From an uncultured bacterium (lineage in GTDB: Bacteria > Bacillota > Clostridia > Lachnospirales > Lachnospiraceae), in assembly GCA_905215625.1 (NCBI GenBank), contig CAJMQQ010000082.1, positions 1-7,879 on the forward strand: a DNA stretch of 7,879 nt. Direction: 5' to 3'. The notes under the pieces were generated by a model. The model was not told the origin of the DNA, made no database searches, and saw nothing but the letters and a program-made list of their open reading frames with translations. Within the stretch, counting starts at the first letter, position 1. Every line of letters begins with the position of its first letter. Of this stretch, positions 1 through 6,943 are shown in pieces. The position numbers were made by a program, and so were the translations under genes.

Positions 1-15
1 TGGCCGAATTTATAC

Positions 16-44
16 TTGCCCCGATAACACCTTTGCGTTATAAT
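16..44 (+). promoter_or_regulatory. Putative sigma-A promoter P1 upstream of the PFK gene
   Basis: A TTGCCC element (16-21) is followed after exactly 17 bp by a perfect TATAAT (39-44). This is a good vegetative promoter layout, with the -35 matching the TTGACA consensus at four of six bases. Transcription would start near 51, leaving a leader of about 70 nt before the PFK start codon. It overlaps a second candidate promoter shifted 17 bp downstream. The call rests on sequence only. Confidence 0.55.
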
Positions 45-61
45 TACAAAATGGGTATAAT
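33..61 (+). promoter_or_regulatory. Putative sigma-A promoter P2, overlapping P1
   Basis: TTGCGT (33-38) lies 17 bp upstream of a second perfect TATAAT (56-61). The -35 of this element sits directly before the -10 of P1, so RNA polymerase could use only one of the two at a time. The start site would be near 68. Which element is used, or whether both are, cannot be decided from the sequence. Confidence 0.55.
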
Positions 62-104
62 AGAACCATTCCCAGGAAACATAACAGAAAGTGAAGAAAC
101 TCTA

Positions 105-112
105 TAAGGAGG
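105..112 (+). promoter_or_regulatory. Strong ribosome binding site of the PFK gene
   Basis: TAAGGAGG is a near-perfect complement of the 16S rRNA 3' end. It lies nine bases before the ATG at 122 and fixes that start. Confidence 0.85.
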
Positions 113-121
113 AAGTGCAAT

Positions 122-1198
122 ATGAGAAGGATTGGGATGCTGACCAGCGGCGGAGACTGCCAAAGCCTCAATGCTACGATGCGGGGAGTTGCAAAATCTC
201 TGTATAATATGTTTGATGATGTAGAGATTGTAGGATTTGAAGAAGGCTATAAAGGCTTGATGTATGCGGATTATCAGATATTAAAACCCAGTGATTTTTC
301 AGGAATTCTGACAAGAGGTGGCACAATTCTGGGAACGTCCAGACAGCCTTTTAAACTGATGCGGGAGCCGGATGAAAACGGCCTGGATAAAGTAGAGGCC
401 ATGAAACACACATACCGGAAACTCCGGTTGGAGTGTCTGGTGATTTTAGGCGGAAACGGCAGCCAGAAGACGGCAAATCTGCTTCGGGAAGAGGGACTTA
501 ACATAGTATCCCTGCCAAAGACCATAGATAATGATCTGTGGGGGACCGATATGACATTTGGATTTGAGAGCGCAGTAAATGTTGCTACCAATGCCATTGA
601 CTGTATTCATACGACGGCAGCATCCCACGGCCGTGTTTTCATTGTAGAAATCATGGGTCATAAAGTAGGCTGGCTGACGCTTCATGCTGGAATTGCAGGC
701 GGAGCAGACATTATTTTGCTTCCAGAGATTCCATATGACTTAAACGTAGTCTGCGATGCGTTGAAAAAACGTTCTGCAGCAGGTAAAAAGTTTTCCATTT
801 TGGCAGTTGCAGAAGGCGCGATTTCAAAAGAAGACGCAGCGCTTTCAAAAAAAGAACTGAAAGAGAAAAAGAAAAATTCCATATATCCATCCATTGCCTA
901 TGAAATTGGGGCGAAGATTTCCGAAAAAACAGGACAGGAAGTCCGCGTAACGGTTCCAGGCCATATGCAGAGAGGCGGAGAACCCTGCCCGTACGATCGG
1001 GTGCTGTCCACCAGATTGGGGGCAGAGGCTGCAAAGCTTATCCGGGACGGAGAATATGGCAATATGGTAGTAGTAAGAGATGGGGAAATCACAAAGATTC
1101 CGCTGTCTGAAACAGCAGGAAAATTAAAATATGTAGATCCCAAGAGTTCTATTATTGAAGAAGCAAAGCTTGTAGGCATCAGTTTTGGAGACGAATAG
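122..1198 (+). CDS. pfkA: 6-phosphofructokinase, mixed-motif type
   Basis: This cytoplasmic glycolytic enzyme phosphorylates fructose 6-phosphate to fructose 1,6-bisphosphate. The protein has 358 residues, against about 320 for E. coli PfkA, with a Lys-rich insertion at about 236-252. Visible family motifs are the N-terminal TSGGD (8-12), TIDND with catalytic Asp136 and Asp138 (134-138), IMGH (177-180), AEG with Glu231, and the sugar-phosphate site GHMQRGG (280-286) with His281 and Arg284. The phosphodonor site is unusual. The standard GGDGS is GGNGS (110-114), so the Mg-ATP aspartate is Asn112. Gly113 is the ATP-type residue, while Lys133 in PKTIDND is the residue typical of PPi-dependent and some atypical ATP enzymes. 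The donor (ATP or PPi) is therefore uncertain. The ATG at 122 is fixed by TAAGGAGG (105-112) nine bases upstream. dnaX follows after 37 bp with no terminator between. Confidence 0.93.
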   Translation: MRRIGMLTSGGDCQSLNATMRGVAKSLYNMFDDVEIVGFEEGYKGLMYADYQILKPSDFSGILTRGGTILGTSRQPFKLMREPDENGLDKVEAMKHTYRKLRLECLVILGGNGSQKTANLLREEGLNIVSLPKTIDNDLWGTDMTFGFESAVNVATNAIDCIHTTAASHGRVFIVEIMGHKVGWLTLHAGIAGGADIILLPEIPYDLNVVCDALKKRSAAGKKFSILAVAEGAISKEDAALSKKELKEKKKNSIYPSIAYEIGAKISEKTGQEVRVTVPGHMQRGGEPCPYDRVLSTRLGAEAAKLIRDGEYGNMVVVRDGEITKIPLSETAGKLKYVDPKSSIIEEAKLVGISFGDE

Positions 1199-1235
1199 GT
1201 TCTGCAAGCACATTATAGAATGAAAGGCAGCAAAG

Positions 1236-2852
1236 ATGTCTTATACTGCATTATATCGAAAATGGCGTCCAATGGCCTTTGGAGAAGTACGGGGCCAGGA
1301 TCACATAGTAACAACATTAAAAAACCAAATACTTTCTGAGCGGATAGGCCATGCATATCTGTTCTGCGGTACCAGAGGAACAGGCAAAACCAGTATTGCT
1401 AAGATCTTTGCCAGGGCGGTAAACTGTGAAAATCCCCAGGACGGCAGTCCTTGTAATGAATGTCCGTCTTGTAAAAGCATTCTGGAAGGATCTTCCATGA
1501 ATGTAGTGGAAATCGACGCGGCTTCCAACAATGGTGTGGAAAATATCCGTGAAATCAGGGAACAGGTGCAGTATCCGCCGACAGACGGCAGGTATCGTGT
1601 CTATATCATTGACGAGGTGCATATGCTGTCTATCGGAGCCTTTAATGCACTTTTAAAAACATTAGAAGAGCCGCCGTCCTATGTTATTTTTATTCTGGCT
1701 ACAACAGAAGTACACAAAATACCGATTACCATTTTATCCCGCTGCCAGAGATATGACTTTAAGAGAATTTCTCTGGAAACCATTGCAGGGAGACTGCAGG
1801 AGCTGACCCAGGCAGAACAGATAGAAGCAGAGGAAAAAGCTCTGCGCTATGTGGCAAAGGCTGCGGATGGTTCCATGCGAGATGCGTTAAGCCTTTTGGA
1901 TCAATGCGTGGCATTTCATTACGGAAAGCTTCTTACCTATGAAAATGTTCTGGATGTGCTGGGGGCAGTGGACACCACGGTATTCAGCAAAATGTTTCGT
2001 GCAGTCTGCATGGGAAATACCAGGGAATGTATGGAAGAACTGGAAGAATTAGTAGTTCAGGGACGGGAACTGGGACAATTTGTAACGGATTTTATCTGGT
2101 ATATGAGAAATCTTCTTCTGACACAGAGTACAGAGGACGCAGAAGGTCTTCTGGATATGTCGGAAGAAAATTTAAAACAGTTAAAAGAAGATTCCAGTCT
2201 GGCAGATGGCAATACGCTGATGCGGTATATCCGGATTTTCTCGGAATTGTCTAACCAGATTCGGTTTGCGGCTCAAAAGAGAGTTCTGGTAGAAGTGGCA
2301 TTTATTAAGCTGACAAAGCCAGCCATGGAAGCCAATTTGGATTCCATTTTGCAGAGGCTTGCCGATTTGGAGGATCAGGTGGCGTCCGGTGTTATAAGCG
2401 TTCACCAGAGCGAAAACGGATACGCGTCGGTTTCCCAGCAGACAGCCAGACCAGCGGAACAAACGGCCCCTGTCCAGGGGCAGCCGGCTGTGCCGCCAGA
2501 GACAGTTTCCCTGCCTGCCGCACAGTTGGAAGACTTAAACCTGATTCGCAATGAATGGGGAAAGATTGTCCGTGAGATGGGAATGTCTATCCGCCCAAGC
2601 TTTCGGGATACGGTAGTGGAGCCAAGCGGAGAAAGCTGTCTGTGCATTGTATTTTCCAATGCAGGAAACTATGCCATTGGCAGCCGCCCAAGCGTGCTGG
2701 GAGATTTGGAACGCCGCATTGAAGAGGTATACGGCAAAAAGCTTTATTTAAAATCCAGGCTGGCAGGAGCCGGAGAGCGGCTGGATACCATATATGTAAG
2801 CGATGAAGAATTAAGACAGAATATCCATATGGATATTACCATAGAAGATTAA
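1236..2852 (+). CDS. dnaX: DNA polymerase III subunit gamma/tau (clamp-loader ATPase)
   Basis: This is the AAA+ motor subunit of the replicative clamp loader, which opens and loads the beta clamp. The 538-residue protein starts with the family hallmark SYTALYRKWRP. It carries Walker A GTRGTGKT (45-52), a four-cysteine zinc module (Cys64, 73, 76, 79), Walker B IIDEVHM (124-130), sensor 1 ATTE (155-158), the SRC arginine-finger motif (168-170, Arg169) and sensor 2 GSMRDALS (212-219, Arg215). The clamp-loader collar helices run to about 365. A Pro/Gln/Ala-rich linker (about 385-428) joins to a tau-like C-terminal domain (about 430-538). I see no good programmed-frameshift site, so one full-length product is likely. 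The upstream RBS is weak (AAAGGCA, 1224-1230). An ATG at 1220 is in another frame, so 1236 is the start. All catalytic motifs are intact. It lies upstream of ybaB and recR, the usual order in many bacteria. Confidence 0.97.
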   Translation: MSYTALYRKWRPMAFGEVRGQDHIVTTLKNQILSERIGHAYLFCGTRGTGKTSIAKIFARAVNCENPQDGSPCNECPSCKSILEGSSMNVVEIDAASNNGVENIREIREQVQYPPTDGRYRVYIIDEVHMLSIGAFNALLKTLEEPPSYVIFILATTEVHKIPITILSRCQRYDFKRISLETIAGRLQELTQAEQIEAEEKALRYVAKAADGSMRDALSLLDQCVAFHYGKLLTYENVLDVLGAVDTTVFSKMFRAVCMGNTRECMEELEELVVQGRELGQFVTDFIWYMRNLLLTQSTEDAEGLLDMSEENLKQLKEDSSLADGNTLMRYIRIFSELSNQIRFAAQKRVLVEVAFIKLTKPAMEANLDSILQRLADLEDQVASGVISVHQSENGYASVSQQTARPAEQTAPVQGQPAVPPETVSLPAAQLEDLNLIRNEWGKIVREMGMSIRPSFRDTVVEPSGESCLCIVFSNAGNYAIGSRPSVLGDLERRIEEVYGKKLYLKSRLAGAGERLDTIYVSDEELRQNIHMDITIED

Positions 2853-2895
2853 CAGATATCAGATTGATATAGTTTATAACAGGAGGATTTTTAAA

Positions 2896-3249
2896 ATGGC
2901 AAAACGTGGAGGTTTTCCAGGCGGAATGCCTGGCAATATGAATAATTTAATGAAACAGGCGCAGCGTATGCAGCGTCAGATGGAAGAGACAGCAAAGGAA
3001 TTGGAGGAAAAAGAGTACACAGCAGCAGCCGGAGGCGGCGCTGTTACCGTTACTGTTTCTGGAAAAAAGGAAGTGACTTCTGTAAAATTATCAGAAGAAG
3101 TAGTGGATCCAGATGATATTGAGATGCTGGAAGATTTGATTGTGGCTGCTGTCAATGAAGCATTCCGCCAGATGGAGGAAGATTCTGCCAGCGCAATGTC
3201 CAAGCTGACCGGAGGCATTGGCGGATTAGGCGGAGGTTTCCCGTTCTAA
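2896..3249 (+). CDS. ybaB: YbaB/EbfC family nucleoid-associated DNA-binding protein
   Basis: This small DNA-binding protein (117 residues) belongs to the YbaB/EbfC family. Family members form tweezer-like dimers on the nucleoid, and the gene is almost always found between dnaX and recR. The sequence shows a Gly/Met/Asn-rich N-terminus, a long helix with MKQAQRMQRQMEETAKELEE (19-38), a short beta region with GGGAVTVTVSGKKEV (46-60), the conserved VDPDDIEMLEDLIVAAVNEA segment (70-89) and a Gly-rich tail GGIGGLGGGFPF (106-117). Length and motif order match the family. AGGAGG (2881-2886) lies nine bases before the ATG. The stop codon shares one base with the recR start (TAATG), which implies translational coupling. 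Its exact cellular role is not settled for the family. Confidence 0.95.
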   Translation: MAKRGGFPGGMPGNMNNLMKQAQRMQRQMEETAKELEEKEYTAAAGGGAVTVTVSGKKEVTSVKLSEEVVDPDDIEMLEDLIVAAVNEAFRQMEEDSASAMSKLTGGIGGLGGGFPF

Positions 3250-3845
3250 TGGATTATTATAGTAATCAGATTGCAAAATTAATAGAAGAATTATCCAAGC
3301 TTCCAGGAGTCGGGGCTAAGTCAGCGCAGCGCCTGGCATTTCACATTATTAATATGCCAAAAGAGCAGGTGGAACGTCTGGCGGGTGCAATGACCAGTGC
3401 CCGCAATAATATTCGATATTGCAAGGACTGCTTTACTCTTACAGATCAGGAACGATGCCCCATATGCAGCAACAAAAACAGGGATCACAGCGTAATTATG
3501 GTGGTGGAAAATCCACGGGATCTGGCTGCTTACGAGAAGACAGGAAAATACGACGGAGTTTACCACGTCCTTCACGGCGCAATTTCTCCTATGTTAGGAA
3601 TTGGCCCTAACGACATTAAGTTAAAAGAATTGATGCAGCGGCTGCAGTCTGATGTAAAAGAAGTCATTATTGCTACCAATTCCAGCCTGGAAGGGGAGAC
3701 AACGGCGATGTACATCAGCAAACTGGTCAAGCCGACAGGCATAAAAGTAAGCCGGATTGCCAGCGGCGTGCCGGTAGGGGGAGATCTGGAGTATATTGAT
3801 GAGGTTACCCTGCTGCGGGCATTAGAAGGCAGAGTAGAACTGTAG
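3249..3845 (+). CDS. recR: Recombination mediator protein RecR
   Basis: RecR works with RecO (and RecF) to load RecA onto SSB-coated single-stranded DNA during gap repair. The 198-residue length is normal. It has a helix-hairpin-helix with LPGVGAKSAQRLAF (18-31), a zinc finger made by Cys58, Cys61, Cys70 and Cys73, and a Toprim domain with VVENPRD (85-91, Glu87) and LEGE (147-150). The C-terminal signature is ASGVPVGGDLEYIDEVTLL (171-189). The stretch before the second Toprim acidic motif reads ATNSSLEGE rather than the common ATNPTxEGE. The change spares the acidic residue and should be tolerated. The start overlaps the ybaB stop by one base. GGAGG (3232-3236) inside the ybaB end can serve as its RBS, so coupling is likely. 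Confidence 0.97.
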   Translation: MDYYSNQIAKLIEELSKLPGVGAKSAQRLAFHIINMPKEQVERLAGAMTSARNNIRYCKDCFTLTDQERCPICSNKNRDHSVIMVVENPRDLAAYEKTGKYDGVYHVLHGAISPMLGIGPNDIKLKELMQRLQSDVKEVIIATNSSLEGETTAMYISKLVKPTGIKVSRIASGVPVGGDLEYIDEVTLLRALEGRVEL

Positions 3846-3878
3846 TGGGGAGAAGAACGCGTTAGGAGATGCAAAAAA

Positions 3879-6092
3879 ATGGATAAATACGAGTTTAATA
3901 TAAAGGTTGAACAGCTGAAAAAGCTTGTCAACAAAGGGGACTATGATACGGCAATGAAAATTGCAGACACGATTGTCTGGAGAAGAGTGCGCAACGCCAA
4001 TCTCCTTTCCCTGGTGTCTTCCGTATACGAAAAGAACCGTGAATATCACGAAGCAAAAGAAATTTTACTGATTGCGTTTGAGCGTGCGCCGATTGGAAAA
4101 CGTCTTTTGTATAAATTAACCCAACTGGCATTAAAAGACGGAGATATTCAGGAAGCAGAGGCTTATTATCGGGAATTCTGTTCTCTGGCAGAAGATGATT
4201 CCAGACAGTATATCCTGCGGTATCTGATTTTAAAGGAAAAAAATGCTCCGCCGGAGCAGCTGGTCAACACCCTGGAAGCTTATACCAGCATGGAATTAGA
4301 TGAGAAATGGCTGTATGAGCTGGCAGAGCAGTATAGCCTGGCAGGAATGGAACAGGAGTGTATCGAGACCTGCGATAAGATTATGCTGATGTTTGGTCTG
4401 GGTAAATATGTAGATAAGGCCATGGAATTAAAGGTTCAGTATGCGCCTTTAAATAACTATCAGATGGATCTGGTAGAAAACCGGGATGTATATGAGGAAA
4501 AATTAAAGGCAGTAGAGCAGGGAAATTACCGCGTAGAGGATCCGGTTTTTGATAATTCCGGATATGGCGGGGCGCCGGCAGAGGAAGAACCGGATCAGGG
4601 ATATTACCAGGAACCTTCTTATGAACGGGAAGAGACGGTTTATGAGCAGGAAGAATATACGCAGCAGCCTTATTATGAGGAAGAGGATGATTCTAAAGAG
4701 CAGGCCTATGCAGAGACTGCCGCAGCAATAGAAGCAGATCATTCCTATTACCAGACAACCCCTGTTTACCGGAATGACGCTCCGGCAATGCCTGCAAAAC
4801 GGATTCGTCCAGAGGAAGAACTGCAGGCCCAGATGAAAGAAGCAGAGGCAGAAGAGGAGCTGGCTCAGGAAATGTCCCGGCTTTCTGAGGATGAGTATTC
4901 TCAGGAAGAGATAGAAGATTCTGATTTAAGCCATACCCGTGTATTAAATGATGTAAGGGACTTAAAACAGGATGGCGAAGATATGGAAAAAACCAGGGTG
5001 ATCCGTAATATCAGGGAAATTCAGGAAGCCAGGGCTGCATATCAGAAAGAGATGGCTGACAGCGCAGTTCCTTCCAGAAGCAGAGTGGATCAGCTGACCC
5101 AGCCGAATCATTTAATGATTGAGGCGGATTCTCCGGAAGCTGGTCTTGAAATTGCAAAAAAAGCATTAAAGAAAATTCATTTAGAGTTGGGAACAAAAAA
5201 TCCAGCAGCAAAGATTTCTGGTGAAAAACTTAATAAGAAGGGACTTTTTGCAGTAGCAGATAAACTGGCGGGAAAAGATTTGATTATTGAGAATGCAGCA
5301 GATTTAAGCAGCAGCCTTTTGGATGAATTAAACCGCTTGATGGCTTATGATGAAACAGGAATTATTGTAGTCCTGATTGATACTCCAAAACGTCTGGAAA
5401 ATCTTCATAATCAGTATCCGGCGCTGGCGGCTTATTTTGAGTGCATTGGCAGTCAGGAAGAACCGGAGCCGGAAGAGGATACCAGACCGGTACGCAGAGT
5501 GATTCCGATCCGTGAAACAGACACTGCGTATCCTGCTGCCCTTCCAGATGAAGTCCAAGAAGATTTGCCTGAGCCGGAAGAGCGTTACGAAGACGGCCGC
5601 GAAGAACATTACGGAGATGAGTCTTACGAGCCGGATGAAACCGATGAGGGCGAACCTTACGGGGAAGAATTATATGAAGATTCCTATGAGGAAGACTCTT
5701 GTGGGGAAGACTCCGACTCTTATGAGGAAGATTCCTATGAAGACGAGGCATACGAAGAGGAAGTATATGAAGATGAGGCATATGAAACAGACTCTTATGA
5801 GGAAGATTCTTACGAAGAAATGACTATTGACGAGTTTGCCCAGTATGCGACCCAGTATGCCAGCCAGATTGACTGCAGCATCAGCGGAAAGAGTATGCTG
5901 GCTCTTTATGAGAGAATCGAAATTATGGAAGAGGATAATATCCCTCTGACCAGAGAGAATGCAGAGAATCTGATAGAAGAAGCGGCAGATAAGGCAGAAA
6001 AACCTTCCCTGGGCAAAATGATTAAGGGAGTATTTTCTTCTAAATACGACAAAGACGGTCTTTTGATCTTAAAAGAAGAACATTTTATATAA
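3879..6092 (+). CDS. Large acidic protein of unknown function: TPR-like N-terminus plus degenerate AAA+-like region
   Basis: I do not recognise a named family for the whole 737-residue protein. No signal peptide or membrane segment is visible, so it is probably cytoplasmic. Residues 8-190 read as TPR-like helical pairs (for example GDYDTAMKIAD at 20-30 and GDIQEAEAYYREF at 88-100). Residues 221-345 are a low-complexity Glu/Tyr/Gln-rich linker. Residues 353-383 hold a duplicated TRV[LI] motif. Residues 409-525 follow a CbxX/SpoVK-type AAA+ core: HLMIEADSPEAGLEIA stands where HLxFxGxPGTGKTTxA is expected, and LIIENAADL where LFIDEAYSL is expected. Both ATPase motifs are therefore lost. Residues 526-647 are a repetitive acidic Tyr-rich insert, and 648-707 resemble an AAA+ lid. 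A pseudo-ATPase scaffold is my inference. AGGAG (3864-3868) lies ten bases before the ATG. The gene sits 33 bp after recR and 16 bp before the HAD gene. Coding certainty is high and functional certainty is low. Confidence 0.9.
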   Translation: MDKYEFNIKVEQLKKLVNKGDYDTAMKIADTIVWRRVRNANLLSLVSSVYEKNREYHEAKEILLIAFERAPIGKRLLYKLTQLALKDGDIQEAEAYYREFCSLAEDDSRQYILRYLILKEKNAPPEQLVNTLEAYTSMELDEKWLYELAEQYSLAGMEQECIETCDKIMLMFGLGKYVDKAMELKVQYAPLNNYQMDLVENRDVYEEKLKAVEQGNYRVEDPVFDNSGYGGAPAEEEPDQGYYQEPSYEREETVYEQEEYTQQPYYEEEDDSKEQAYAETAAAIEADHSYYQTTPVYRNDAPAMPAKRIRPEEELQAQMKEAEAEEELAQEMSRLSEDEYSQEEIEDSDLSHTRVLNDVRDLKQDGEDMEKTRVIRNIREIQEARAAYQKEMADSAVPSRSRVDQLTQPNHLMIEADSPEAGLEIAKKALKKIHLELGTKNPAAKISGEKLNKKGLFAVADKLAGKDLIIENAADLSSSLLDELNRLMAYDETGIIVVLIDTPKRLENLHNQYPALAAYFECIGSQEEPEPEEDTRPVRRVIPIRETDTAYPAALPDEVQEDLPEPEERYEDGREEHYGDESYEPDETDEGEPYGEELYEDSYEEDSCGEDSDSYEEDSYEDEAYEEEVYEDEAYETDSYEEDSYEEMTIDEFAQYATQYASQIDCSISGKSMLALYERIEIMEEDNIPLTRENAENLIEEAADKAEKPSLGKMIKGVFSSKYDKDGLLILKEEHFI
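5673..5819 (+). repeat. In-frame acidic Tyr/Glu/Asp repeats inside the 737-residue protein gene
   Basis: The region encodes imperfect repeats of SYEED, YEDEAYE and related units (residues 599-647). At DNA level GACTCTTATGAGGAAGATTC occurs exactly at 5715-5734 and again at 5790-5809, 75 bp (25 codons) apart. A 21-bp unit at 5736-5756 recurs at 5766-5786 with two third-position changes. The coding strand is strongly purine-rich. Such repeats tend to vary in copy number through slippage, but the frame is kept here. Confidence 0.85.
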
Positions 6093-6097
6093 GAAGC

Positions 6098-6103
6098 AGG
6101 AAA
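6098..6103 (+). promoter_or_regulatory. Ribosome binding site that decides the HAD start
   Basis: AGGAAA lies five bases before the ATG at 6109 but only two bases before the in-frame GTG at 6106. The ATG is therefore the more likely initiator. Confidence 0.6.
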
Positions 6104-6108
6104 TAGTG

Positions 6109-6939
6109 ATGAGTGATATAAAATTAATTTCTTTAGATTTGGACGGAACTCTTTTAAACAGTAAAAAACAGCTTTCCCAGGGCAATCTGCAGGCATTAAA
6201 GGCTTGCATTGCCAGGGGGATTCAGATAGTACCAACTACGGGACGCACAGTGGATGGCGTCCCGTCTGTTGTCAAAGAGATTCCAGGTGTTCGGTATGTA
6301 ATTGCAACAAATGGAGCAATTATTTTTGATATGGAGACAGAAACAATTATTGACAGAAGAATGCTGAAAAATGCCCAGGCTCTTGCGATTTTGCGGATTC
6401 TGGAAGAGTATCCGGTCATGTATGATCCATACATTAATGGAAGAGGTATTAGTGAAGAAAAATTCGTTGGCCATATGGAACGATATGGACTGCCGAAAGA
6501 ACTTCAGGAAATGGTTCTGGTAACAAGGGATGTTGTGCCGAATGTGATCCGTTTTGTAGAAGAAAGTGACAGTCCGGTAGAAAAAATTAATATGTTTTTT
6601 GCCGAAGCATCCTTAAAAGGAGAAATCCGTCAGCGGCTGAAAGAGATACCAGACATTCTGATTACTTCTTCGATTCCTCTGAATCTGGAAATCAATCATC
6701 CGGAAGCAACAAAGGGAAAAGGTATTCTGCGTCTGGCAAAGCATCTAGGAATCTCCAAGGAAGAAACAATGGCTTTTGGAGACGGAGAAAACGATCTGTC
6801 TATGATTGAAGAAGCTGGTATTGGAGTTGCCATGGAAAATGGAATGAATGCTCTGAAAGAAAAAGCGGATTATGTGACCAGAAGCAATGATGAAGACGGG
6901 GTCGCAGCAGCAATCGATAGATTTATATTAGGAACGTGA
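6109..6939 (+). CDS. Cof-type HAD-IIB family phosphatase
   Basis: This is a haloacid dehalogenase superfamily hydrolase of the Cof/YwpJ-like group, with a C2B cap. Such enzymes dephosphorylate small sugar phosphates, nucleotides or cofactor intermediates, and the substrate cannot be read from sequence. It has 276 residues from the ATG. Motif I is DLDGTLL (10-16) with nucleophile Asp10 and acid/base Asp12. Motif II is the Thr in PTTGRT (42-47). Motif III is the Lys in ATKGKGIL (200-207, probably Lys202). Motif IV is GDGENDLSM (224-232) with Asp225 and Asp229. All catalytic residues are present, so it should be active. The cap occupies about residues 80-190. An in-frame GTG at 6106 would add one residue, but its RBS spacing is too short. 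cvpA follows after four bases, so the two are probably co-translated. It has no obvious functional tie to the recombination genes upstream. Confidence 0.94.
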   Translation: MSDIKLISLDLDGTLLNSKKQLSQGNLQALKACIARGIQIVPTTGRTVDGVPSVVKEIPGVRYVIATNGAIIFDMETETIIDRRMLKNAQALAILRILEEYPVMYDPYINGRGISEEKFVGHMERYGLPKELQEMVLVTRDVVPNVIRFVEESDSPVEKINMFFAEASLKGEIRQRLKEIPDILITSSIPLNLEINHPEATKGKGILRLAKHLGISKEETMAFGDGENDLSMIEEAGIGVAMENGMNALKEKADYVTRSNDEDGVAAAIDRFILGT

Positions 6940-6943
6940 TAGA

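Noticed and set aside
2733..2741. GGC AAA AAG run in dnaX as a possible programmed -1 frameshift site for making a gamma form
   Set aside because: It lacks the efficient A-AAA-AAG heptamer and lies at codon 500 of 538. A shift would only trim the last residues rather than produce a gamma-like protein, and no supporting stem-loop was evident.
2856..2870. Inverted repeat ATATCA-GAT-TGATAT between dnaX and ybaB
   Set aside because: It is a six-bp A/T stem with a three-base loop, too weak for a terminator and without a T tract. It could be an operator, but nothing else supports this.
2875..2880. TATAAC as the -10 of an internal promoter before ybaB
   Set aside because: No -35-like element is found 16-18 bp upstream, and a start site would fall within the ribosome binding site.
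3675..3700. RecR Toprim stretch NSSLEGE instead of NPTxEGE as a sign of inactivation
   Set aside because: The acidic Toprim residue, zinc cysteines, HhH and C-terminal signature are all intact, so this looks like lineage variation.
5362..5823. Basic, His/Lys/Arg-rich open frames overlapping the acidic repeat region on both strands
   Set aside because: They are mirror effects of the repetitive GAA/GAY/TAY codons of the real gene. They have no RBS and low-complexity composition with no domain.
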